Origin: CAZRDB01 sp964598695
Lineage (GTDB): Bacteria > Armatimonadota > Zipacnadia > UBA1398
Direction of reading: 5' to 3'
Length of the DNA: 21,530 nt
Assembly (NCBI GenBank): GCA_964598695.1
Contig: CAZRDB010000074.1
Span: 1-21,530, forward strand
Program-made: the position numbers and the translations under genes
The notes under the pieces: generated by a model
What the model saw: the letters and a program-made list of their open reading frames with translations, nothing else
What the model was told of the DNA's origin: nothing
Database searches by the model: none
Part shown: one piece after another, positions 15,475 to 21,530 of the stretch
Layout: every line of letters begins with the position of its first letter
Numbering within the stretch: the first letter of the stretch is position 1

Positions 15475-16047
15475 CTAGAACGACACCTTCACGGGCTCCT
15501 GCACGACCGGGTCGTCGATCTCGAAGAAGTCGGCGGCCGCGAAACCGAACAGGCGCGCGAGGATGCGGCTCGGGAAGTACTGGACCGCGTTGTTCAGGTC
15601 GCGGACATTGCCGTTGTAGAACCGCCGCGCGGCCTGGATCCGGTCCTCCGTGTTCGTCAGTTCGCGCTGCAGCGCGGCGAAGTTCTCGCCGGCCCGGAGC
15701 TGCGGGTAGTTCTCGGCAAGCGCCAGGAGCTGGCGGAGCGCCTGGCCGAGCTGGTTCTCGGCCTGGGCCTGGGCCGCCGCGGTCCCGCCGGCCGTGAGGG
15801 CGGCCTGATGGGCCCGGGTGACGGCATCCATGATCTCTCGCTCGTGCTGGACGTAGCCCTTGACCGTCTCGACGAGGTTGGGGATCAGGTCGTACCGGCG
15901 CTTCAGCTCCGTCGTCACGTCGGCCCACGACTCGCGGACGAAATTGCGGAGCCGCACGAGCCGGTTGTAGCCGCCCACGCACGCGATCAGCGCCACGAGA
16001 ACCACGCCGCCGAGGATCACGAACAGGAACGCTATCGGTCCGAGCAT
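15475..16047 (-). CDS. lemA: LemA family membrane-anchored protein
   Basis: A 190-residue protein with one N-terminal membrane helix (about 5-26) and a long helical body. It carries the LemA hallmarks YNRLVRLRNFVRESWADV, LKRRYDLIPNLVETVKGYV and near the end FYNGNVRDLNNAVQYFPS. Biochemical role is unknown; in other bacteria LemA genes sit next to membrane proteins of stress or envelope function. ATG at 16047 has GGAG seven bases upstream. The gene follows 28 bases after the membrane-protein gene ending at 16076, and the two are probably one transcript. Confidence 0.95.
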   Translation of the reverse strand: MLGPIAFLFVILGGVVLVALIACVGGYNRLVRLRNFVRESWADVTTELKRRYDLIPNLVETVKGYVQHEREIMDAVTRAHQAALTAGGTAAAQAQAENQLGQALRQLLALAENYPQLRAGENFAALQRELTNTEDRIQAARRFYNGNVRDLNNAVQYFPSRILARLFGFAAADFFEIDDPVVQEPVKVSF

Positions 16048-16075
16048 ACGATCACTCCATCCCGTCGCGAACGTG

Positions 16076-16774
16076 TCAGGCGCGCACGGGCGCGCCTCCG
16101 CCTTGTACCAGATACGCGGGGATCAGGTCGAGAAAGTCGCACGCCGTGTCGAGCAGGGCGCGCACGCCCGTCGGCAGCGGCAACTGGCCGACTCCCGCAT
16201 AGTCGAAGAGGAACGCGCCCGCGGCCGCCTCGAAGGCCGGCTGGGGGCTGCAGGCCAGCAGATACTCCATCGCGCGCTGGTGGAGCAGGTCGTAGGCGAA
16301 CCGCTTGTCGGGGCTCGAGACGAAGAAGCGCTCGCTGAACGCGGCCGACTCGAGGTCGATGTCGTCGGCGCCGACCCAGGCCGCGATCCGGTCGCCGAGG
16401 TGCTCGGGCCGGACGAGGATCTCCGGGCAGGCGATCGGCGACTCCACCAAGACCATCGTCTCGTGGTAGGTGTGGGAGCTCTTGCCGTGGCCCACGGTGT
16501 ACCGGAAGTCGAAACAGCGCACCTGGCGTCCCCGGTGTGCGCCGTAGGCGACGTTGGTGACATGGCGGCTATGGCCCTTGCGCAACGCCGCGTAGCTCGC
16601 GCGCGCGACAGTGCCGAACGGGTCGTTGGCGGCGTACCGAAAGCCCATCGCGGCCGCGAAGGACTGCCACTCCTTGCGGCGTTGCTCTGAGGCGAGGTAG
16701 CTCACGACCGCAATGATCGCGACGATCGCGAGGAAGCCGATCATCGGGATGATCGGGTACAGGCTGTCGTGCAT
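16076..16774 (-). CDS. Membrane-anchored protein of unknown function, partner of LemA
   Basis: A 232-residue protein with one N-terminal helix (about 8-28, IIPMIGFLAIVAIIAVVSYL) and a soluble remainder. The opening of the soluble part, RRKEWQSFAAAMGFRY, followed by a strand-rich section (VRCFDFRYTVGHGKSSHTYHETMVLVES), resembles DUF3137-type proteins often found beside lemA; this is recalled similarity, not a firm family call. ATG at 16774 has GGGAGGG nine bases upstream. Function is not known; the pairing with lemA suggests a shared envelope role. Confidence 0.68.
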   Translation of the reverse strand: MHDSLYPIIPMIGFLAIVAIIAVVSYLASEQRRKEWQSFAAAMGFRYAANDPFGTVARASYAALRKGHSRHVTNVAYGAHRGRQVRCFDFRYTVGHGKSSHTYHETMVLVESPIACPEILVRPEHLGDRIAAWVGADDIDLESAAFSERFFVSSPDKRFAYDLLHQRAMEYLLACSPQPAFEAAAGAFLFDYAGVGQLPLPTGVRALLDTACDFLDLIPAYLVQGGGAPVRA

Positions 16775-16883
16775 CGCCAGGTTCCCTCCCTTCGGCGTCT
16801 CCCCTTCAGGACGACGCGCGATGCGCCCGGTGGCGGGGGACGGCCCCTGGTGGGGCGAGACTCCGCGCCTGTTGTCCCACCGC

Positions 16884-19487
16884 CTAGCCCGTGAACGTCA
16901 GGGTCAACGTCTCGCCCGCCTCGAGCGTCTGCGGCTCGTGGAACCGGGCTGTCAGCTTCCGCCGGTCGATCACCGCTTCGACGTCGCAGGCGCTCTTGTC
17001 GAGCCGCGCCGTCACGCGCTTCACACGGAGCTTGGCGGCTGGGGGCAGCGTGCCGCTGAGGCCCGACAGCGTGAGGCTCCCGTAGGCGAGCGAGAGCGTC
17101 AGCCTCATGCCGCCCTTCGTCAGCCGCTGCTCGTAGGTTCCCCAGCCGGTCCCCGTGGAGAAGAAGCAGCGGAACTTCGCCTGGTTCACCTGCGGGTCGA
17201 AGGCGAGCGTTCGCTCCGGCGCCGAGTAGCGGTAGCCCGAGAGGGCCAACACGAGCGACCAGCTCGCCAGCGCCCGCGCGTAGTGGTCGCCGCACTCGAA
17301 CTCGTTGTAGGGGTTGCGGCGCTTGCCGTCGTGGCGGTCGCGCACGGCCTTGACGACGGCCAGGCCCTCATCGAGCAGCCCCTCGTACAGAAGGTGCGCC
17401 GCGAACTGGTACTCGATGCCCGTCCAGACCTCGTCGCAGTAGACGAGCGGCAACGCGGGCCGGCCGCCCTTGGGCCAGGTGCAGATCAGCGTCCCGGCCT
17501 CGTCGTTCAGCGCGTAGATCCGCTGCGGGTTGGCGTGGTCGTAGAAGCCGGTGCGGAAGTTGTGCCGGAAGACGCTCCGGAGCGCTCGCTTGATCCGCGC
17601 GGGTGGGAGCAGCTTGCCGAGACCGACGACCTCCGAGAACCACTGGCCGAGGAGCTGGTCGGTGAGGCAGCCCGTCGCGTACTGGTACTTCGGGTGCGCG
17701 TCGAGGTCGACCGCCTGCTGGTAGTACTCGCCCCCCCAGCACTTGGCGTCCAGGTTGCGGGCGCCCCGCTCGAGCAGGGCCCGGTACCGATCGACCGCCG
17801 TGCGGTCGCCCAGGTACTCGGCCATTCGCACCGCCGCGGCCAGCGCGCCGAGGTACAGCGTTCCCACCATCGTGTTCGGGCCGAAGAACTCGATGTCGTA
17901 GGTGTTGTGTTGCGAGCCCTCCATCACCCCGTCATGGTCCAGGTCCCACTCCGTCTGCACGAAGTCGAGCGCCCGCTTCGCGGGCTCCCACAGCTCGCGG
18001 AGGAAGCCGTCGTCTCCCGAGAGCTGCCACTCGCGGTAGAGCTTCAGGAGCGAGCCCATCTGGCCGTCGGCCGCCGGGCCGCACGGGCTCGGGACCACTC
18101 CCGTCGGGAGGTGCGTGCGGAAGGCCATCCAGCCGTCGTCGCGCGTGTTCTCGAGGAAGTCTGTCCGGCGCATCGTCCGCTCGAGGTCCGGGAACAGGTG
18201 CGCGAGCGTCTGCTCGTAGTTCCACACGTGCGTGCAGTTCATCGGGCAGCAGCCGTCGTGCTCGCTGCAGCCCTCGAAGCCGTGGAACGAGCCGTCGTCG
18301 AGCCGCAGGCAGGTGTTGCTCTTGAGGATCGACATTTGGCTCGAGGCGGCATCGAGCACCGTCGCGGGCAGCGTGCTCTCGTGGAGCGCCTCGGCGAAGG
18401 CGCGGGTCTGCTCCTCGAGCCGGGGCAGCTCCCTGAGGCCGTACTCCGCGACCGCCCATGCGTCCGCGTACCGCGTCGCGTAGTGGTTCGTGAGGATCCG
18501 GTCGCGCAGCTCCCGCTGGTGGTTCCAGGTGTTGCGCCTGCGGGGGAAGTGCCAGGCGAGGGCGAAGGGGATCCGGACGCTCTGGCCCGGCTTCACGCTC
18601 ACCCGGACGCCGAGGGAGGCCATCTCGGCCCGGCCCTCGGGCGAGGCCTCCTCGGGCGCGTACGGCTCGAGCCGGCCGTCGTCGGCGAGGTCATCCCAGA
18701 AGCGGTGGTAGTCGTCCCACCATGCCTCGCGGCGCCACGCCGTGACGTAGGTGAACTCCTCGCCGATCGCGGCGATCGCCATGCTGCCCCACCGCTCGTG
18801 GTCCTCGGGGAAGCGGTTGGAGGTCATGCGGATCCCGGCGAAGCCGTCGCCTTCGCGGAACTCGTTCACGCAGCCGCCGACCCACTCGCCGTGGAAGTGG
18901 ACGCCGTCGGTCCCCACGACGTTCGGCAGCGAGCCGACGAGGCCGGCTGTCACCGGCTTGCGCCCCGTGTTGCGGAGCGTGTAGATGAGGAAGGCGAGCG
19001 GCAGACCGGTGTCGTCGGCGTTGAGCGGGATGTAGGGGCTGAAGGCGGTCAGCCGCACGTCGAGCGGCATGTCGGCATCCTCGAACGCGAGGTGCGCGAG
19101 GGGGTAGGCCCCGCGGAAGGTGGCCTCCTCGAACGGGGGCAGGCCGTTGCCGCACTCGCGCGTCCACCCGCCCGAGCCGGCGAACGGCGGCAGGGGCGCG
19201 CGCTGCACCACCTTGCAGACGGGCTTCTCGCCCTGCGCGCGGGCCCACAGCGCGAAGAACGACTGAAGCCGCGCGGCCTTGCCGGGCCGGTTGAAGATCT
19301 CCCAGTCCCGCAGCTCGCCGCGCCCCCCGAGCGAGAAGCAGCCGGCGCCGATCCCACCCAGCGGGAACGCCACCTGCGCGAGGTGCTCGCCCGTGAAGAC
19401 GCGCTCCTCGGCCTCCGCGTGCAACTCCTTCGCCGAGTAGGGGATCGCCCCTCGCAACGTGCCCTTCGCGCCCGGCTTGCGTGGCAT
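16884..19487 (-). CDS. Glycoside hydrolase family 116 (β-glucosidase/β-xylosidase type)
   Basis: An 867-residue cytosolic enzyme without signal peptide, expected to cleave β-glucosides or β-xylosides (the family also includes human GBA2 glucosylceramidase). The N-terminal β-domain starts with AQVAFPLGGIGAGCFSLGG, a hallmark of the family. The (α/α)6 catalytic domain has FEGCSEHDGCCPMNCTHVWN (404-423), where E405 or E409 should correspond to the nucleophile, and NTYDIEFFGPN with D531 as likely acid/base. Four cysteines (407, 413, 414, 418) crowd this active-site segment. A C-terminal β-rich tail (about 770-867) ends in TLEAGETLTLTFTG. ATG at 19487 has GGAGG before it. The gene stands alone; it may hydrolyse sugars brought in by the importer. 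Confidence 0.88.
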   Translation of the reverse strand: MPRKPGAKGTLRGAIPYSAKELHAEAEERVFTGEHLAQVAFPLGGIGAGCFSLGGRGELRDWEIFNRPGKAARLQSFFALWARAQGEKPVCKVVQRAPLPPFAGSGGWTRECGNGLPPFEEATFRGAYPLAHLAFEDADMPLDVRLTAFSPYIPLNADDTGLPLAFLIYTLRNTGRKPVTAGLVGSLPNVVGTDGVHFHGEWVGGCVNEFREGDGFAGIRMTSNRFPEDHERWGSMAIAAIGEEFTYVTAWRREAWWDDYHRFWDDLADDGRLEPYAPEEASPEGRAEMASLGVRVSVKPGQSVRIPFALAWHFPRRRNTWNHQRELRDRILTNHYATRYADAWAVAEYGLRELPRLEEQTRAFAEALHESTLPATVLDAASSQMSILKSNTCLRLDDGSFHGFEGCSEHDGCCPMNCTHVWNYEQTLAHLFPDLERTMRRTDFLENTRDDGWMAFRTHLPTGVVPSPCGPAADGQMGSLLKLYREWQLSGDDGFLRELWEPAKRALDFVQTEWDLDHDGVMEGSQHNTYDIEFFGPNTMVGTLYLGALAAAVRMAEYLGDRTAVDRYRALLERGARNLDAKCWGGEYYQQAVDLDAHPKYQYATGCLTDQLLGQWFSEVVGLGKLLPPARIKRALRSVFRHNFRTGFYDHANPQRIYALNDEAGTLICTWPKGGRPALPLVYCDEVWTGIEYQFAAHLLYEGLLDEGLAVVKAVRDRHDGKRRNPYNEFECGDHYARALASWSLVLALSGYRYSAPERTLAFDPQVNQAKFRCFFSTGTGWGTYEQRLTKGGMRLTLSLAYGSLTLSGLSGTLPPAAKLRVKRVTARLDKSACDVEAVIDRRKLTARFHEPQTLEAGETLTLTFTG

Positions 19488-19663
19488 CCGCGTCCTCCCT
19501 CCGCCGGCGGCCGAAAGAGCCCCGCGAACCCCGCCAGGCGGCGCCGCCTCAGGCCGATCCCGAGGACGACGCTCCGGGGGGCGATGACTCCCGCGAGCAC
19601 GGCTGCAGCCAGGTTCCGCCCGGGGGCGCGCCGCCCCTCCCCGGCGCCGAAGCGCGGCCCTGC

Positions 19664-20371
19664 CTAGCCGTCGGACAGCCCATGCGCCCGGAGCAGCTCC
19701 TCATCCTCGAGGATGGTCTCCGTGGGGCCGTCGGCCACGATCCGGCCGCGGTCAAGGATCGCGGTGCGGCCGCAGGTCTCGCGCACGAGCGGCAGGTCAT
19801 GCGTGGCGAGCAGCTTGGCGCAGGGGAGGCCCTGGATCAGCCGGATGAACTCGCGCCGGCCGCGCGGGTCGAGGCCGGCGGTCGGCTCGTCGAGCACGAG
19901 GATGTCGGGCTCCATCGAGAGCACGGTCGCCAGCGCCGCCCGCTTCTTCTGGCCGGTGCTGAGCTGGTGCGGCGGACGGTCGGCGAGGTCGGCGATCCCC
20001 ACCTGCGCGAGAGCCGTCTCGGCCCGGGCGCGCGCCTCGGCCGGGCTCAGCCGGAGGTTGAGCGGGCCGAACGCGACGTCCTCGAGCACGGTCGGCATGA
20101 AGAGCTGATCGTCGGGATCCTGGAACACGAGCCCGACCCGGCGGCGGATCTCGGGGAGGTTCGCGCGCGTCAGAGGCATCCCCGCCACCTCGAGCGTACC
20201 CTCGCCCCGGAGGGTGCCGTTGAGGTGCAGCAGGAGCGTCGACTTGCCCGCTCCGTTCGGGCCGATCAGGCCGAGCCACTCGCCCGCGCCGAGCGTGAGG
20301 TCGACCGCCTCGAGGGCGACGACGCCGGCGGGGTAGCGGAACGAGAGGCCACGCACCGAGAGAACGCTCAC
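19664..20371 (-). CDS. cbiO: Cobalt/nickel ECF transporter ATPase, CbiO/NikO type
   Basis: A 235-residue ABC ATPase that powers metal uptake. Walker A is GPNGAGKST, the Q-loop is VFQDPDDQLF, the signature is LSTGQKKR (Thr in place of the usual Gly/Ser), Walker B is ILVLDEPTAGLD and the switch histidine is in LATHD. The DPDDQLF pattern is typical of energy-coupling-factor ATPases. Start GTG at 20371 overlaps the cbiQ stop as GTGA and has GGAGGAG upstream; it gives the normal N-terminus LSVRGLSFRYPAG. Last gene of the operon. Cobalt cannot be separated from nickel on sequence alone. Confidence 0.9.
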   Translation of the reverse strand: MSVLSVRGLSFRYPAGVVALEAVDLTLGAGEWLGLIGPNGAGKSTLLLHLNGTLRGEGTLEVAGMPLTRANLPEIRRRVGLVFQDPDDQLFMPTVLEDVAFGPLNLRLSPAEARARAETALAQVGIADLADRPPHQLSTGQKKRAALATVLSMEPDILVLDEPTAGLDPRGRREFIRLIQGLPCAKLLATHDLPLVRETCGRTAILDRGRIVADGPTETILEDEELLRAHGLSDG

Positions 20372-21123
20372 ACAACTCCTCCTAGCAACACGGTCGCGAG
20401 GATGCACGCCGCTCCGAAACAGCCGGCCGCGAGCCACTCGCGCCCGCGGACGGGCCCCCGCCGCAGCATCGGGAGAGAGCCGTCGAAGCCGCGCGCCGCC
20501 ATCGCCGAGCCGACGCGCTCCGCACGATCGAGCGAGCGGACGAACAGACTGCCGACCATCGCCCCCGCGACGCGGACGCGATCTCGCAGTCGGGGCGGGA
20601 CGCCACGCGCGTCGCGCGCCCGCACCATGCGACGGGTCTCGTCCTCGCCCACCGAGAGGTACCGGATCGTCATCGCCAGCAGCGCGACGAGAAGGCGCGG
20701 GAGTCCGAAGCTCGCGAGACCGCGGGCGAGACGCTCCGGGCCCGTGAGCGTGGAGGCCACCGTCGCGGCAACCACCGACAGCCCGGCACTCACGACGATC
20801 GACCCCGCGCGCTCGAGCGCCCCGGCCGAGAGCGGATGCCCGAAGGCGCGCCAGGCGAGCGCGTCGGCCCCGTCGGCGGGCCGCTCGACCACGGCCGAGA
20901 GCGCGACCATCGCCAGGACGGGACTCACGAGGAGAAGACGGCCCAGCAGGCGGCGGGGCGGGGCTCCCGCGAATATCGCGGCCCCGGCGAGCAGCGCGGC
21001 CAGTGCGGCGTACGTGAGCCAGGCGCCCGGGGGGGTGGCGACCGCGCAGCCGATGAAGGCGAGCAATGCCACGAGCGGAGGCCGCTCGTCGAGCCGACTG
21101 CCGCGTGTGGCGAGGGGTCCCAC
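20368..21123 (-). CDS. cbiQ: Cobalt/nickel ECF transporter transmembrane subunit, CbiQ type
   Basis: A membrane protein of about 251 residues that couples the ATPase to the metal-binding subunit. After a short N-terminus come four or more helices (LVALLAFIGCAV, AALLAGAAIFAG, LLLVSPVLAMVALSAVV, IVVSAGLSVVAATVAS). Coupling helices follow with the A-x3-RG type signature (MVRARDARG, and GSAMAARGF). The start is uncertain: GTG at 21123 gives the family's usual length but its ribosome site is poor; TTG and GTT codons farther up lie in G-rich sequence. The 76 bases between cbiN and this start hold two long G runs, where base-call errors could hide the true start. Confidence 0.85.
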   Translation of the reverse strand: MGPLATRGSRLDERPPLVALLAFIGCAVATPPGAWLTYAALAALLAGAAIFAGAPPRRLLGRLLLVSPVLAMVALSAVVERPADGADALAWRAFGHPLSAGALERAGSIVVSAGLSVVAATVASTLTGPERLARGLASFGLPRLLVALLAMTIRYLSVGEDETRRMVRARDARGVPPRLRDRVRVAGAMVGSLFVRSLDRAERVGSAMAARGFDGSLPMLRRGPVRGREWLAAGCFGAACILATVLLGGVV

Positions 21124-21162
21124 CCGCCTAGCCGCTGCGCAAACGGGGCCCAACCGCGCAAC

Positions 21163-21202
21163 CCCCCCCGGAACAACTAAAAGGCCCCCCCCCGACCCGC
21201 TA
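21163..21202 (-). promoter_or_regulatory. G-run and T-tract element between cbiN and cbiQ (possible attenuator)
   Basis: Right after the cbiN stop the minus strand reads a short GGCCC arm, a run of nine G ending in GGCC, and then TTTT at 21182-21179, followed by a second run of eight G. GGCCC/GGGCC could pair and, with the T run, form a weak intrinsic terminator that lowers cbiQO expression. The stem is short and the G runs are prone to sequencing error, so this is tentative. Confidence 0.25.
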
Positions 21203-21457
21203 CGGGCCCCGGCCCGTCGCGGCCGCGCCGAGGATCCCGGCCAGCACCGTCGAGGTTCGCTCCGAGCCCATGCCCGGCACGCTGTAGTCGGGCAGGGGCG
21301 CGGCGACCGTCGGCGGCGCCTCGAAGCGGTCGGCGAACCCGGCTCCCTCCGCGACCGTCTCCAGGCCGTCGGGCGAGCTGCTGGCGAACGGCGCAAGCGC
21401 GAGTGCCACCGCGCAGGCGGCCCCGAGCGCGAGGGCGATCCAGAGCGAGCGGTTCAT
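21200..21457 (-). CDS. cbiN: Cobalt/nickel transport protein CbiN (PDGLE domain)
   Basis: An 85-residue membrane protein that helps the metal-binding subunit CbiM load substrate. It has an N-terminal helix (LWIALALGAACAVALALAPF), the diagnostic SSPDGLETVAEGAGF, then PDYSVPGMGS and a second helix (TSTVLAGILGAA). ATG at 21457 has GGAGGAGG seven bases upstream and overlaps the stop of the preceding frame as ATGA. The order before cbiQ and cbiO is the standard one. Confidence 0.92.
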   Translation of the reverse strand: MNRSLWIALALGAACAVALALAPFASSSPDGLETVAEGAGFADRFEAPPTVAAPLPDYSVPGMGSERTSTVLAGILGAAATGRGP

Positions 21458-21530
21458 GCGGCGACCTCCTCCGGCTGCGCGACCGGCTCGGACCGAACGC
21501 GCCACACGAGCTGCAGCACGGCGACGGTCA
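21454..21530 (-). CDS. cbiM: CbiM-type metal-binding membrane subunit, C-terminal end (partial)
   Basis: Only 24 codons lie in the window, ending VWRVRSEPVAQPEEVAA. The stop overlaps the cbiN start (ATGA). The hydrophobic-then-charged end and the position directly before cbiN fit the last helix of CbiM/NikM; identity is from context rather than from sequence similarity. Confidence 0.6.
   Translation of the reverse strand, partial: TVAVLQLVWRVRSEPVAQPEEVAA

Noticed and set aside
16713..19667. Plus-strand open frame of 984 codons opposite the GH116 gene
   Set aside because: Same GC effect; no family motif, no ribosome site, and the opposite strand carries a full GH116 enzyme.
21113..21130. 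Possible degenerate copy of the RAYT repeat (GGGTCCCACC similarity)
   Set aside because: Only about ten bases match and no hairpin or GTAG is present; probably chance in GC-rich DNA.

Overview
The window is GC-rich DNA that codes densely on both strands but mostly on the minus strand. No rRNA, tRNA or CRISPR is visible. Gene content (sugar importer, GH116 glycosidase, lone sulfatase, GxGYxYP-type secreted protein, LemA, MrfA-type helicase, Cbi/Nik metal transporter) fits a free-living saccharolytic bacterium of an Armatimonadota, Planctomycetota or Chloroflexota type. That placement is inference from gene content; no marker gene settles it. The first 2.16 kb looks like a different genome: a fragment of an RND efflux pump of actinobacterial flavour.

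Layout. 1-2160: RND pump fragment, open at the window edge and cut at about 2140-2160. The same spot cuts a minus-strand gene starting at 2463 (GxGYxYP-type secreted protein). The two truncated, oppositely oriented genes meet in about 20 bases that make sense in both, so this is most likely a chimeric join. 2694-2930: orphan AbrB/MazE-like protein. 2990-3075: GC hairpins between convergent genes. 3088-7629 (minus): a four-gene unit, substrate-binding lipoprotein, MalF-type permease, MalG-type permease, BtrH/C39-like protein, with stop/start overlaps and no ATPase gene. The binding protein and the MalG-type permease both carry unusual insertions. 7702-9069 (minus): secreted protein of unknown function. 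9070-9557: non-coding. 9558-10949 (minus): TAT-exported sulfatase, divergent from 11132-13630 (plus): MrfA/YprA-type helicase with a four-cysteine cluster.

13651-14213 is a RAYT (REP-associated tyrosine transposase) module: a Y1/HUH transposase between two 56-base inverted repeats. All 11 differences between the repeats fall in unpaired positions or form compensatory base pairs of one imperfect hairpin. Upstream on the same strand lie mnmA (14238-15356), a cluster of three further REP-like hairpins (15361-15460), lemA (15475-16047) and a membrane protein (16076-16774). 16884-19487 is a cytosolic GH116 glycosidase. 19664-21530 holds the end of an ECF-type cobalt/nickel importer operon in the order cbiM(partial)-cbiN-cbiQ-cbiO.

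How the genes fit together. The sugar importer, sulfatase and GH116 enzyme suggest use of plant or algal glycans: desulfation outside, import through the ABC system with a shared ATPase encoded elsewhere, and hydrolysis of glucosides or xylosides inside. The Cbi/Nik operon supplies a metal, possibly for cobalamin synthesis. The strongest non-routine signals are the structured RAYT/REP repeats, the chimeric join, and the matched insertions in two components of one transporter.
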